In this document: in pieces, positions 19,952 to 31,965 of the stretch
Layout of the letters: every line of letters begins with the position of its first letter
Position numbering within the stretch: position 1 is the stretch's first letter
NCBI GenBank assembly: GCA_946902985.2
Contig: OX336398.1
Location: 232,954,556 to 233,018,555 of the forward strand
DNA from: Meconema thalassinum
Taxonomy: Eukaryota > Arthropoda > Insecta > Orthoptera > Tettigoniidae
Direction: 5' to 3'
DNA: 64,000 nt
The notes under the pieces: model-generated
Told to the model about the DNA's origin: nothing
The model's database searches: none
Seen by the model: the letters and a program-made list of their open reading frames with translations, nothing else
Translations under genes and position numbers: made by a program

Positions 19952-22857
19952 TGGGTAGATTATTGGATAAGGAATAACCCACCCACCAAGGGAAGATGAT
20001 TAAAAAAGGGAAGTAGGTTTTGGATTGGAGAAAAAGGATAGAAAAATAGGAGGAGAGTTCCACAAAAGTTGTAATTTTAACTTTAAATACCTTTAGAGGC
20101 AGTTGCCACTGAAAATTAACTCTCTGATACCTAAAGTAGGTACGAGCTTGGTCGAAGCTAACGGGAACCGCAGCTAGGACTTGGGCGATTTGCAAGAGAG
20201 AGACTTTAGTGTATTTCCTCCCAAGCATGTATAAAACTACTATAGGGAAGGGTGATGGTCTGGCAAGACTGATAGTAACAAATTTGTTGTATGGTTTTTC
20301 AAAGCAATTCGTTTTTTCAAAATAATTCGAAGAATGCCAATAATTTAAATCAGATTTGGTATTTCCAATTTTCAAAGTTGTGGAATTCTTGAAAAGGCAA
20401 CCAAGTGCTTCCAAGAAGGAGAATGATAAAAGATTACACCTGGGGAAGTAATTTTGTTGAATGAACCAATGGTTGCATTTAGAAATGGCTAAGCTTTTAC
20501 TCAGCGAGGAGCCGGCTAAAAGTTTAGACAAAAAGAAACACTTATCTTTTGGAAAACTTACCATAAGTTTTCGGAGAGGATCTCCTCAAGCAGGTAGCTG
20601 GCTTAGCGAGCTTTACTTGCCTTACTGGCCAATTAGAATTAGCTATCAAAGCTAAAAGAAACTTTAGTGAGGTGGAAACTAAGATTTCTTGCTCAAATGC
20701 AAAAAGTGGTGAAAGCCCTATTAATGGATTTAATAACATTGAGTAGGAAGAGCCAAGGAAGACAAAATCTTGCCTAATCGTTGTACTTGCGAAATTATAA
20801 ATCCAAAAACAAATATTTAATTTATTAAACAATTCAAAGAAGGATAATGAATTTAATAAGTATGTAATATATTTTTGACAAACATAGTTCATTTGAACTT
20901 TTTGACAAATGGGGTCACAGACCTCTCAACATTAAACGTTTGCTCCAGGCAATTGACAATTTACAAGGTTTAAAACCTTACATGTTTCTAAAATCTTTAT
21001 AAGATTTAAACAAATAACCAATGAAGTAATTAAAGTTTGAACGTTAATTGGAGTACAAAGAGTGTACCTTAAGAAATTCCGGAGAGAATATTCTAGAAAG
21101 AGTGAAAACTTCTAAAATAACAATAAGAAAACATGAAAAATAAGATAGAAGTTCCTACAACTTCTTATATTTATACAGAATTAATGTTGGTTATTTTGCA
21201 AATAAGGGCAGGTCACTGACTGTGAAACCTGAAGAGATAATCAAAAGGAAGGTTCTCGACCTCCTATGTTTTAAATGGGAATCACGAACCAAATGGGGCA
21301 GTTTCCATTTCGTGATACCTAGAAATAACTCACTCAAGAGATGAAAGAATTGTTTTCCCTGATCAGAAGGGAGAAACAATGTAAGTTTGAAACGTGCGCT
21401 GAACACGTAATTATACAGAAATTAATTAATTACACATGAGAAAAAATGGGAGGGCACATCTATGGATTGACACCTCGTTGAAACAGACCTAAATTTAAAA
21501 GTTTATTACAGATTGTTAGTAAGAGGTTTAGGAAAGAGAAATAGGGATTGAGGAAAAATGTTCATGGCTTTATTTATGTGTAAACGGACGATCGCGACGC
21601 GGTAGAAAGTTGAACAAGCACTGGTTTTCACTATAGTTCGTTGAAATATATGAAAAGTTCACTATAGAAACACGAAAGTTTTTGGCAAAGAAAGTTATTT
21701 CAATTTGAAAAAAACTGACTGGTTGCACTAGATGAACGAAAGTCTATTGCTGGAGAAAATGGTGGATTACAGTTAAATGCGCCAAGAACATCCAACGGTG
21801 GACGAAAATTCGCTATTGAGCTTTAATTCAGAAGTGAGATTCTTCAATTTTAAATAGCATTCTCACAAGTAAGTGAAAATTTCATAACGGCAGGACTTGC
21901 AGATGAAATACAGAATCTAGAAGGTTCCAGAACGACCTTAGTAAAAAAATGGGGTTAAGAAAATCCAACGGAGGAACTAGCTTGGTGAATTATAGACAGC
22001 GGGTATTAGATAATATCCCACGTAGTGAGAGGATTTCTCATTTGAATAGCTTAAGAAAAGCTCTTTTCTAGTAAGGTTGGCTTGTACGAACAAAAGCTCA
22101 ACATGGCAAATCCCACGAAGAATGATTTTTGCCCCAAAATAAATAATCTCACACTGTCTATAAAAGTATCGTTAAAAGCACGTGAAAGTTAAAACCATGA
22201 AGATGAGGTTAAAACTTTAAGATGGTACTTATCTTGATTTCATGTTGAAAGTGAAGTTCCTTTTGACGATAACTACTTTGTCAACATGGCGTAGAAGAGA
22301 GTATGCCTCTTGGTTTGAGGAGGCTGGCTCGAGAGGAGCCTTAACTGATCGAGTCAACTGCCGACTGAGAAGTGAGACTTGCTCAACGGAGCACGGAGGG
22401 TCCAAGGAAGGGGAAAAGAGTGGGGGATGGGAGACAAAAGGAGAACATATAAACATTGCCAACTTTATAACAAAAAATTATTTTCTCTTGATGAACTGGT
22501 CTTCAAAGAGTTGATAACAGGCGATACTAGCGCAGCATGGTGAGTAAAAAAGTAGACAGAGTCCTCTTGCTCAAGGAGAAAATAGCTGGCGATGGTAACA
22601 GGATCTGGTGGCCAAATGGATAAGTAAGTCCTCTTGCACCAGGAAGAGTTGAAGAGCATCAGAGATTCGCTGCTAGATGACGCTAGGTGAGTCACAGAGA
22701 ATATATATCTAGAACAGACTCATAAAAGATATAAGCGACCTGAACACCTAAGAGAAAACAGAAGATCACTGTTGGTGTTTGACAAAGCGGAAGGAAAGAA
22801 CATGCAAAAGCATTGAAAATTATAATCTCTCGTACCATGTATTCCAAGAATACACCA
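19952..22857 (-). repeat. 3' LTR of BEL/Pao element (2906 bp)
   Basis: Begins TGGGTAGATTATTGG and ends GAATACACCA on the plus strand, that is TG...CA in either direction. Base-by-base comparison by eye with 28434-31341 finds roughly 27 substitutions and one 2-base length difference. A minus frame at 20564-19875 runs out of the LTR into flanking DNA and is broken in the partner LTR by that 2-base change, so it is not a gene. Confidence 0.93.
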
Positions 22858-22898
22858 TACTGGGAGGGGGTAAACACCAACAGAGAACAAAGAAGCAG
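22858..22898 (-). other. Region where a polypurine tract is expected
   Basis: Only 41 bases separate the integrase stop from the 3' LTR. On the coding strand they are pyrimidine-rich next to the LTR (ACCCCCTCCCAGTA); the purine tract GGGAGGGGG is on the other strand. A normal plus-strand primer should be purine on the coding strand. Confidence 0.6.
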
Positions 22899-24012
22899 TT
22901 AAACATTTAACGGTAATGGAGCGATCAAAGACAGTGGTCTTGTGATCGGACCATTAGTGGTCAAGATTTTGGCCACCCTGACTCTCCCATCTCTTCCAGA
23001 ATAACACTCGGTTACTCTACCAGAGATCCAGACTAGAGGGGGAGAAACATCCCTAACCAAGACCAAGTCTCCCACTTTAATGTCGGGACTGGAAAGAAAC
23101 CACTTCTGTCTCCGTTGCAAGGAAGTTAAATATTACAAGTTCCACCTCTTCCAAAAAGAATTACGGAGGGCTTCATGTTTACGCCAAGCGATAGGTAGAT
23201 TGGAATCCCTGTAAGAATTGGGAAGAGGAGGAGGGGCAGAAAGAGAAGTGCCGATAAGGAAGTGACCAGGGGTGAGTGGAAGTAGGTCATCAGGGTCATT
23301 TGAAAGCGGAGTTAAAGGGCGAGATTTAACAACACCTTCAATCAGAACAGACAGTAAATTGAATTCTTCATAAGTCAGAATTCAATTACCTAAGACTTTT
23401 CTTAAATGACGTTTAGTGAGCTTTACGCAAGATTCCCACCTACCACCGTGATGAGGAGCGTAGGGAGGTATAAAGCGCCATTTAAAACCTTTTGAATAAG
23501 AAAAATTAGAAATTTGTTCCATGGCAGGAGAGGAAGTGAGAGCTTTCTTCCAAAGGGAAGCTGCGCCCTGAAAGGTGGAAGGGTTATCAGAGAACATCTC
23601 TGAAGGAACACCACGCCTAGCGGTGAAGCGAGAGACAGCTGATAAAAAATAAGAAGTAGAAGCATTCGTTACTAGTTCCAAGTGGATTGCGCCAGTAACC
23701 ATGCAAACAAAGAGAGAAACATAAAGCTTACCAAACAATTTGCGTTTAGCTTCAGGAGAATTTCGTTGATATTGGAACGGACCCATATAGTCCACACCAG
23801 TTAAAGCAAATGGGCGTATAGGAGAAGAACGAAAAGAGGGCAGATCGCTCATTAATTGAGTTTTGATTTTAGGTTTCGCTTTGAAACAAGGAATGCACTT
23901 GTGAATTACAGAAGAAACTTCATGAATTCCATTTATAATCCAGTACTTTTCCCTTAAGAGGCAAAGCAGAGTGCGTGTACCAACATGAAGATTACGATAA
24001 TGAAAGTTACGT
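22899..24012 (-). pseudogene. BEL/Pao integrase
   Basis: Minus strand from about 24012: YWIINGIHEVSSVIHKCIPC completes the HHCC zinc finger (the histidines are just upstream), then the core with TGVDYMGPF (first Asp), FSDNPSTFQGA (second Asp) and APHHGGRWESCVK (Glu), then a C-terminal part LLPLTPGHFLIGTSLSAPPP and SPDIKVGDLVLVRD (DUF5641-like). Stops interrupt the frame at 23382 and at about 23132. The catalytic D, D and E are all still present. A frameshift near 24010 separates it from the upstream part. Confidence 0.9.
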
Positions 24013-24703
24013 GATGTTTGGAAGGCAAAATGACGGGATGCTTTTTGTCCTCAGAGAGTAAAGATTGCGAGAGCCTTCCACCTACCCTGAGTAACCCATG
24101 GTCATCAAGGAACGGGGCTAAAGCACGAAGACGGCTGGATTTGGGAAGATCCCTTTTAGAAGAAAGCAAAGATAATTCAGAAGGAAAGGCTTCTTGCTGT
24201 GTTAGTTGTAAAACCTTAATGGTAGCGAGATTCAATTCATGATTGGTAAGGTGTGGTTTGGGGAGGAGAGGTTGGTCAACCACTAAATATTTCCATCTAA
24301 GGAGATAGGCGACAATTCGTATTAATTTATGAAAAGAAGAATAGCGGGACAACAAGGGACGAGAAGCGTTGGAAACAAGACACGAAGCAATAGATAGAGG
24401 TACTTTAGCGTCAGGCAAGTAGGAGTTTGTAGCTGGGGGTTTAGAAGGCCATGAGGAAGATCCTTCGATTAGCCACGAGGGCCCATGCCAGTACAATTGG
24501 GAAGCTGCCAATTGAGAGGGTAAACAACGACGAGAGATAATATCAGCTGGATTATCCGCACTGGCAACATGCCTCCATTGACATCCAGAAGAAAGAGTTT
24601 GAATTTTGGAAACCCTGTTTGCAACAAAAGTTTGCCAGTGAGAGGGGTTCTTGGCGATCCAAGAAAGGGTGATCATGGAATCGCCCCAGAGATAGATTTG
24701 CAA
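23954..24703 (-). pseudogene. BEL/Pao RNase H end and connection region
   Basis: Starts after a frameshift near 24715. YLWGDSMITLSWI and VASADNPADIISR carry the later RNase H aspartates. There follows the linker typical of Pao with LRALAPFLDDHGLLRVGGRL and HPVILPSKHHVTF, which leads to the integrase zinc finger. The frame is lost again near 24010, where the zinc-finger histidines lie. Confidence 0.85.
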
Positions 24704-24714
24704 GAATTCGACCT

Positions 24715-25971
24715 TTAATACTTCCCGTAGTTTTTAACAAGTTCTGCAGCCATGAGTGCAGCGCACAGTTCGAGCCTAGGCAAAGTGATAGTTTTAAGAG
24801 GAGCGACCTTTGATTTGGCACAAACAAGGTTGGAAACTGGAGATCCATAGAGTGAATCGTGATGAACTAAATATGCACAGCAACCATAAGCTTTTTCAGA
24901 ACTGTCCGCGAACACATGAAGGAAAAAGGATGCATTAGAATGAGAGCTGATTAAATTCCTAGGAATTTCAATAAGGGAAAGATCCAGCAAATTGCTGCGA
25001 AACGAGAGCCAACGATTAAGAAAAGAAAGAGGGACAGTATCATCCCATTCACATTTAAGCAACCACAGCTCTTGCATGAAGAGTTTGGCTATAACGATAA
25101 CTGGGGCAAGGAATTGAAGCGGATCAAAAAATTTTGCAATTTCAGATAGGATTTGTCTTTTTGTATTAGGAAGCTCTTCTGCGAGCGAAACTTTATAGAT
25201 AAGAGTGTCAGTGCTAGTGCACCAGTGAACTCCTAGAGTTTTTATAGATTCGGAGTTTCCACAAATTTCGACAGAAGAAGGATCTACGTCTTCGATGGGA
25301 AACTGAGCAAGAAACTCAGGGGAGTTGAAGTTCCACTTATGAAGTGGGAAACCTCCATTCCTTAACAATGCCTGAAGTTCTAAAGACACAAAAGAAGCTT
25401 CCTCCAAAGAGGGGAAGGACTGCAAATAATCGTCAACATAGAATGACGTAGTTAGTGCTTCAGAGGCTTTGGAATTAAATAAATGACCATCTTGTGAGGC
25501 TAGCAAGTGTAGGGATCGGATAGCAAGGAAAGCAGAGGGTTTTAAGCCATAAGTAACCGTTTTCAAGCGAAATACCTTAATGGGCTTACTGATTTCATCA
25601 CGCCACAAGATCCTTTGAAGATCTCGTTGTTCTGGTTGAATTAACACTTGACGGTACATCTGTTTTATGTCGGCTATAACAGCTATGGGAAATAACCGAA
25701 AGTTTAAAAGTATAGCGGATAGATCTGACTGAATAGCAGGACCAGAATAAAGAGTGTCGTTAAGGCTGTTGCCATTAACGTCGGGCGATGAACCATTGAA
25801 AACAACTCGGATTTTATCTTTTACAAGAGGGTTCTTCCACACGGGATGATGATTTAAATAAACCGTTTCAATTGGGGGGTGCGATTCATCATCAGATTTG
25901 TTAACAACTTCCATATGATCCAAGATTTCATACTCATCCATGAAATCAGTGTACTGCTGTTTGACAAGGGG
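24715..25971 (-). pseudogene. BEL/Pao reverse transcriptase and start of RNase H
   Basis: The frame 25941-24715 begins MDEYEILDHMEVVN after a TAA at 25972-25974. RT motifs in order: VWKNPLVKDKIRVVFNGSS, FPIAVIADIKQMYRQVLI (block A with Asp), VTYGLKPSAFLAIRSL (block B) and TTSFYVDDYLQSF (block C, YVDD intact). RNase H begins with FLHVFADSSEKAYGCCAYLV and LPRLELCAALMAAEL. The frame ends at a stop at 24715 created by a one-base loss. The catalytic residues that can be seen are intact even though the frame is broken on both sides. Confidence 0.93.
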
Positions 25972-26961
25972 TTATTTTTTGAATTTGCTCTCGATAGCAA
26001 AGAGAGCTTTGCGAGCTTTAGGCTGAGAGTTGATAAGTTTGGGAGGATTGTGTAATCTTGGCATTTGAACAACGAAGCGGCCATCAGAAGAACGAGTGGT
26101 GGTGTTCAAAAAAAGTTGCTCACAGAATTCATTTTCTGAAGAGGTCACATTAGGAGAATCAACGCTTTCAAGCCTCCAAAACTGTTCCAGGTCAGTGTTG
26201 GAGAAATAACATTGCGATGCACGTTGGAGAGAATAATGGGGAAGTTGCCCTGTGACGATCCATCCAAAATTAGTGTCTCTGGCGACCACGTTTGAGGATA
26301 ACTTACGAACCTGTTTACGTAGGCAATTCCAAAAAACATTGGCACTAAAGCGTATGTCAATAGGGTTCTGCATATTGAACGAAGGATCGGCTAGCCTTAA
26401 ATGCGAGGGAATGTTTAACCCTGAAATATCCACAGAGTGACTTGGAGTGTCTTCTCCAATGCTATTGAGAATTAGACAATTAAGTTTAAAGAAGTTGTTT
26501 CTATGACAAATATCTCTTATGGTTAGTTTTGAGAATTGTAAAGCTTGCGATTTTGAGCTGTTGATGCCCGACACATTGATAGAAGTGGGGTTTACGGGTA
26601 GGGCTAGTTTTCTGATCAAGGAATTAGACACAAAATCATGAGTTGCCGCTGAATCTAAAAGACCGCGTGCACGGACCCAGTTGCCAAAGTTATCCTGAAC
26701 TTCAATTTGGACAGTAGACAACAATACTTGAGCACTGCGAATGGACTTGGCATTCTGAATATACGATGACGCATTAGAACTGTTAGCACTATCATTTTTC
26801 GGAGAAGTAGATGCCGTCGATGACCTTGCCTGATCATGACGATGTAGCAAAGTATGGTGAGCCTTTTCACAATGGTAGCAAAGTCTTGTGGACTTGCAAT
26901 TAGAAGCAGAATGCGTGGGCGCTAGGCAGTTGAAACAATGTTTGTTTTGAGCGACTAATTT
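25972..26961 (-). pseudogene. BEL/Pao Gag zinc knuckle and aspartic protease region
   Basis: Downstream of the Gag stop at 26962 the same frame reads CFNCLAPTHSASNC and CYHCEKAHHTLLH, two zinc-binding motifs of the Pao type. The protease (DUF1758-like) follows with ARGLLDSAATHDFVSNSLIR, where the usual DSG/DTG-like core reads DSAA, then DISGLNIPSHLRLADPSF and a WIVTGQLPHYSLQRASQ linker. It ends with a TAA at 25972, about ten codons before the RT frame resumes in the same phase. Confidence 0.85.
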
Positions 26962-28173
26962 TCATCTGTCGTCGACTGACATTTCTTTAAAAGATTTGCA
27001 GAGGTATAGGGCATGGGGTTCTTTACAAAGTATGCACTTTAAAGGTTCGTTTAAACTTTTGCGAGGTTCGCTTTGCGTGTTTAAAACAATAGAGCTAGCA
27101 ACACGACGTTCACTAGACCTAGTTGGGTAACCAGTAGTGCTTGATTTAAATTTGGATGAGCTGAGCCCGGGTTTTTGGGTATTGGACGCTGAGCGTTCAC
27201 TTTTGGGTTTGATGGACATTAATTCGAATTTGGAACTAGGAGATGAAGTTTCACTTTGATTAGCTAGAGCGGTTAAAAGTTGGCATCTAGCGTTTATGAA
27301 AGTAACTAAATGCTCGTAAGTGTAGTCGTCTTCTTTAGAAAGTTCAATTTCCCAAGCTTTGAGGGTAGCAGCATCAACTTTAGAAACCACTAAATGTATT
27401 AGGAAAGTATCCCAATAATTAGTAGGTTGATCTAGTTGGGACAAAGCCTTAACGTGAAGTTGTGTAGTGTCAACTAGAGTACGTAAACTAGTGACGTCAT
27501 TGTGCTGTGACGCAGGTAGATTGAATAGAGCCTTTATATGGCGCTGAATACGTAACCGTAAATTTCCATATCTTTCCTTTAATAAGTTAAAGGCAATGGG
27601 GTAATTTTCGGCACGCAGAGGAAGTGCTTCGACCAACTGCAAAGCTTGACATCGGAGAATAGATCTCAAATAATGAAACTTGTAAATGACTTGAATGTCT
27701 TCATTGTCATGAACAAGGGAGCAAAATAATTCATAGAAAGAATCCCAAGCAGATTCATCTCCAGAAAAATGGGGTAAATCAATTTTCGGTAAAGTTGGTT
27801 TGGGCTTGTGAGTACCCTCACGGAAAGAAGTTTGTGGTTCGTGAAGGGAACCAAGAACAGAAGCGTCCTTTTTCTGCTCCTCTTCGAGTTGGCGTATTAT
27901 TTTGAAAGCAGAACCTATGCCTTCGTAATATTGGTTTTCTACTTCGACTCGATCTTCTGTTTGATTGAGCATGCAAGTTTCTATTTCAGTTTGAATGTTG
28001 CAGTAGTCTTCATAAGAACGTTCAAAATCCCTTACACGATGTTTCAACAAGTCTAATTGAGCTTCTGAGGGATCCAATTCTTTTATGTACTTTCTGAATC
28101 GGGTAATTTTCCCTTTAAAGGATGCTCGTTTAGAAGTAAGTTTTTCATCCTTATCCTTATCAGTAGGAGCCAT
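26962..28173 (-). pseudogene. BEL/Pao Gag (DUF1759-type), 403 codons to a premature stop
   Basis: Starts ATG at 28173 with MAPTDKDKDEKLTSKRASFK, 237 bases after the primer site. Residues about 35-105 are predicted coiled-coil (LDLLKHRVRDFERSYEDYCN). The DUF1759 core follows at about 125-290: LPKIDLPHFSGDESAWDSFY, HYLRSILRCQALQLVEALPL and ERYGNLRLRIQRHIKAL. The frame ends with TGA after KEMSVDD, just upstream of the zinc knuckles, so a readthrough or an intact sister copy would be needed for Pol. The same phase continues into the protease, which shows the stop is a mutation and not a normal gag end. Confidence 0.93.
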
Positions 28174-28410
28174 GTTAAAGAAGGTAGATTGAAATGTAAC
28201 TCACGAAACTACCTTGGAAATGCTGTCAAGCTGGCAGCAGCAAATAAGTAGAAAGAACGGGACACACCAAAGGAGACAGGAGCGGCCTCTTTCCCGTTCA
28301 CAGGCTTTGCACGATGTGGTTATAGCTGAAATATTCAACACAGATATTAGAAATATGCAAAGTATTGTCAAATGACACTATTTTAAAAAGAGAAAAGAAA
28401 AAATGGGCTC

Positions 28411-28428
28411 TCCCGGGTTTCGGCACCA
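28411..28428 (-). promoter_or_regulatory. Primer binding site, tRNA-Phe
   Basis: The plus-strand 18-mer TCCCGGGTTTCGGCACCA equals the 3' end of animal tRNA-Phe with CCA (its acceptor partner would be GCCGAAA). It lies five bases inside the 5' LTR, on the coding strand TGGTGCCGAAACCCGGGA. Confidence 0.85.
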
Positions 28429-28433
28429 ATTTT

Positions 28434-31341
28434 TGGGTAGATTATTGGATAAGGAATAACCCACCCACCAAGGGAAGATGATTAAAAAAGGGAAGTAGGT
28501 TTTGGATTGGAGAAAAAGGATAGAAAAATAGGAGGAGAGTTCCACAAAAGTTGTAACTTTAACTTTAAATACCTTTAGAGGCAGTTGCCACTGAAAATTA
28601 ACTCTCTGATACCTAAAGTAGGTACGAGCTTGGTCGAAGCTAACGGGAACCGCAGCTAGGACTTGGGCGATTTGCAAGAGAGAGACTTTAGTGTATTTCC
28701 TCCCAAGCATGTATAAAACTACTATAGGGAAGGGTGATGGTCTGGCAAGACTGATAGTAACAAATTTGTTGTATGGTTTTTCAAAGCAATTCGTTTTTTT
28801 CCAAAATAATTCGAAGAATGCCAATAATTTAAATCAGATTTGGTATTTCCAATTTTCAAAGTTGTGGAATTCTTGAAAAGGCAACCAAGTGCTTCCAAGA
28901 AGGAGAATGATAAAAGATTACACCTGGGGAAGTAATTTTGTTGAATGAACCAATGGTTGCATTTAGAAATGGCTAAGCTTTTACTCAGCGAGGAGCCAGC
29001 TAAAATTTTAGACAAAAAGAAATACTTATCTTTTGGAAAACTGACCATAAGTTTTCGGAGAGGATCTCCACAAGCAGGTAGCTGGCTTAGCGAGCTTTAC
29101 TTGCCTTACTGGCCAATTAGAATTAGCTATTAAAGCTAAAAGAAACTTTAGTGAGGTGGAAACTAAGATTTCTTGCTCAAATGCAAAAAGTGGTGAAAGC
29201 CCTATTAATGGATTTAATAACATTGAGTAGGAAGAGCCAAGGAAGACAAAATCTTGCCTAATCGTTGTACTTGCGAAATTATAAATCCAAAAACAAATAT
29301 TTAATTTATTAAACAATTCAAAGAAGGATAATGAATTTAATAAGTATGTAATATATTTTTGACAAACATAGTTCATTTGAACTTTTTGACAAATGGGGTC
29401 ACAGACCTCTCAACATTAAACGTTTGCTCCAGGCAATTGACAATTTACAAGGTTTAAAACCTTACATGTTTCTAAAATCTTTATAAGATTTAAACAAATA
29501 ACCAATGAAGTAATTAAAGTTTGAACGTTAATTGGAGTACAAAGAGTGTACCTTAAGAAATTCCGGAGAGAATATTCTAGAAAGAGAGAAAACTTCTAAA
29601 ATAACAATAAGAAAACATGAAAAATAAGATAGAAGTTCCTACAACTTCTTATATTTATACAGAATTAATGTTTGTTATTATGCAAATAAGGGCAGGTCAC
29701 TGACTGTGAAACCTGAAGAGATAATCAAAAGGAAGGTTCTCGACCTCCTATGTTTTACATGGGAATCACGAACCAAATGGGGCAGTTTCCATTTCGTGAG
29801 ACCTAGAAATAACTCACTCAAGAGATGAAAGAATTGTTTTCCCTGATCAGAAGGGAGAAACAATGTAAGTTTGAAACGTGCGCTGAACACGTAATTATAC
29901 AGAAATTAATTAATTACACATGAGAAAAAATGGGAGGGCACATCTATGGATTGACACCTCGTTGAAACAGACCTAAATTTAAAAGTTTATTACAGATTGT
30001 TAGTAAGAGGTTTAGGAAAGAGAAATAGGGATTGAGGAAAAATGTTCATGGCTTTATTTATGTGTAAACGGACGATCGCGACGCGGTAGAAAGTTGAACA
30101 AGCACTGGTTTTCACTATAGTTCGTTGAAATATATGAAAAGTTCACTATAGAAACACGAAAGTTTTTGGCAAAGAAAGTTATTTCAATTTGAAAAAAACC
30201 GACTGGTTGCACTAGATGAACGAAAGTCTATTGCTGGAGAAAATGGTGGATTACAGTTAAATGCGCCAAGAACATCCAACGGTGGACGAAAATTCGCTAT
30301 TGAGCTTTAATTCAGAAGTGAGATTCTTCAATTTTAAATAGCATTCTCACAAGTAAGTGAAAATTTCATAACGGCAGGACTTGTAGATGAAATACAGAAT
30401 CTAGAAGGTTCCAGAACGACCTTAGTAAAAAAATGGGGTTAAGAAAATCCAACGGAGGAACTAGCTTGGTGAATTATAGACAGCGGGTATTAGATAATAT
30501 CCCACGTAGTGAGAGGAGTTCTCATTTGAATAGCTTAAGAAAAGCTCTTTTCTAGTAAGGTTGGCTTGTACGAACAAAAGCTCAACATGGCAAATCCCAC
30601 GAAGAGTGATTTTTGCCCCAAAATAAATAATCTCACACTGTCTATAAAAGTATCGTTAAAAGCACGTGAAAGTTAAAACCATGAAGATGAGGTTAAAACT
30701 GTAAGATGGTACTTATCTTGATTTCATGTTGAAAGTGAAGTTCCTTTTGACGATAACTACTTTGTCAACATGGCGTAGAAGAGAGTATGCCTCTTGGTTT
30801 GAGGAGACTGGCTCGAGAGGAGCCTTAACTGATCGAGTCAACTGCCGACTGAGAAGTGAGACTTGCTCAACGGAGCACGGAGGGTCCAAGGAAGGGGAAA
30901 AGAGTGGGGGATGGGAGAAAAAAGGAGAACATATAAACATTGCCAACTTTATAACAAAAAATTATTTTCTCTTGATGAGCTGGTCTTCAAAGAGTTGATA
31001 ACAGGCGATACTAGCGCAGCATGGTGAGTAAAAAAGTAGACAGAGTCCTCTTGCTCAAGGAGAAAATAGCTGGCGATGGTAATAGGATCTGGTGGCCAAA
31101 TGGATAAGTAAGTTCTCTTGCACCAGGAAGAGTTGAAGAGCATCAGAGATTCGCTGCTAGATGACGCTAGGTGAGTCACAGAGAATATATATCTAGAACA
31201 GACTCATAAAAGATATAAGCGACCTGAACACCTAAGAGAAAACAGAAGATCACTGTTGGTGTTTGACAAAGAGGAAGGAAAGAACATGCAAAAGCATTGA
31301 AAATTATAATCTCTCGTACCGTGTATTCCAAGAATACACCA
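28434..31341 (-). repeat. 5' LTR of BEL/Pao element (2908 bp)
   Basis: Same TG...CA ends as the 3' LTR and collinear over the full length. No coding frame is conserved between the two LTRs. I could not place a transcription start or poly(A) site with confidence. Confidence 0.93.
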
Positions 31342-31346
31342 TCTGG
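31342..31346. other. Target site duplication, right (TCTGG)
   Basis: Matches 19947-19951. Confidence 0.9.
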
Positions 31347-31484
31347 ACGCGTAACGCGTCATGGCAGAATTTTCAGTGTTGGATGAAAATGAAGCTTATG
31401 GCCTGCAATCGAGCCCAAAACAGCAGGTTGGATGGAAATTCATCGGTAGGGTGGGAAACGAGACCAAAATGTTTTCAACAAGTC

Positions 31485-31641
31485 AACAGCCTCTAAACAG
31501 TACGCCCATGCATAGGCTTCACACAACACGTCCGTGCGTGCGGGTTGCCTATGATCGGCAAAGGGTTACAAAGGATGGAAATGGACGTGTTGTGACGTGA
31601 TGTGGGTTGCCTATGCATGGGCGTACTTACTAGAGGCTGTT
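31485..31641. mobile_element. Small palindromic MITE, about 157 bp
   Basis: AACAGCCTCTA...GTACGCCCATGCATAGGC at the left end recurs in reverse complement at the right end, and ACAACACGTCC/GGACGTGTTGT closes the arms. The loop is about 45 bases. No coding potential; the superfamily is unclear. Confidence 0.85.
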
Positions 31642-31964
31642 AACTGGTTCGAAATTTTTTTGGAGCAGCATATATAGATTGAGGTTATTTAGTGAAATAA
31701 ACAGGTCAAATGATGTCGATTAACGAATGCTATGAATGTCACAAAGCAATCTGCCTGCCCCATACAGATACAGTATGACTTGCCAACCTTGCACTTTACT
31801 GCTGAGCGTTCCAACAGTGATTCCAAGTAAGAATGACTCTATTGTGGTGTACAGTAGTTTATTTTGTAATTGGCACATGATTTGTTAGTAATTTTAATAT
31901 TATTTTGTTTGATTTTTCTAATGAAACCTGAACGCAATTTGGTGTTGGGTTGTAAATGTGAGCT
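31642..31964. other. Unannotated stretch
   Basis: AT-rich, no gene or repeat recognised. Confidence 0.4.
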
Positions 31965-31965
31965 A

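Larger units (their letters stand above)
19952..31341 (-). mobile_element. BEL/Pao LTR retrotransposon, nearly full length, decayed coding region
   Basis: Order on the minus strand: 5' LTR (31341-28434), primer site (28428-28411), Gag (from 28173), protease, reverse transcriptase, RNase H, integrase (to 22899), 3' LTR (22857-19952). Protease before RT before RNase H before integrase, with DUF1759-type Gag and DUF1758-type protease, is the BEL/Pao arrangement. Gag, protease and RT share one frame, as in single-polyprotein elements. I count four in-frame stops and two frameshifts. The LTRs are about 99% alike, which suggests a fairly recent insertion. The length (11.4 kb) is large for the group because the LTRs are 2.9 kb each. 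Confidence 0.95.

Noticed and set aside
19875..20564. 229-codon minus frame in the left LTR
   Set aside because: Extends past the LTR edge into the flank and is broken by a 2-base difference in the other LTR; no domain.
31359..31600. 79-codon frame starting MAEFSVLDENEAYG
   Set aside because: Runs into the small palindromic MITE at 31485, no domain; probably chance, though the first 40 codons could be an exon scrap.
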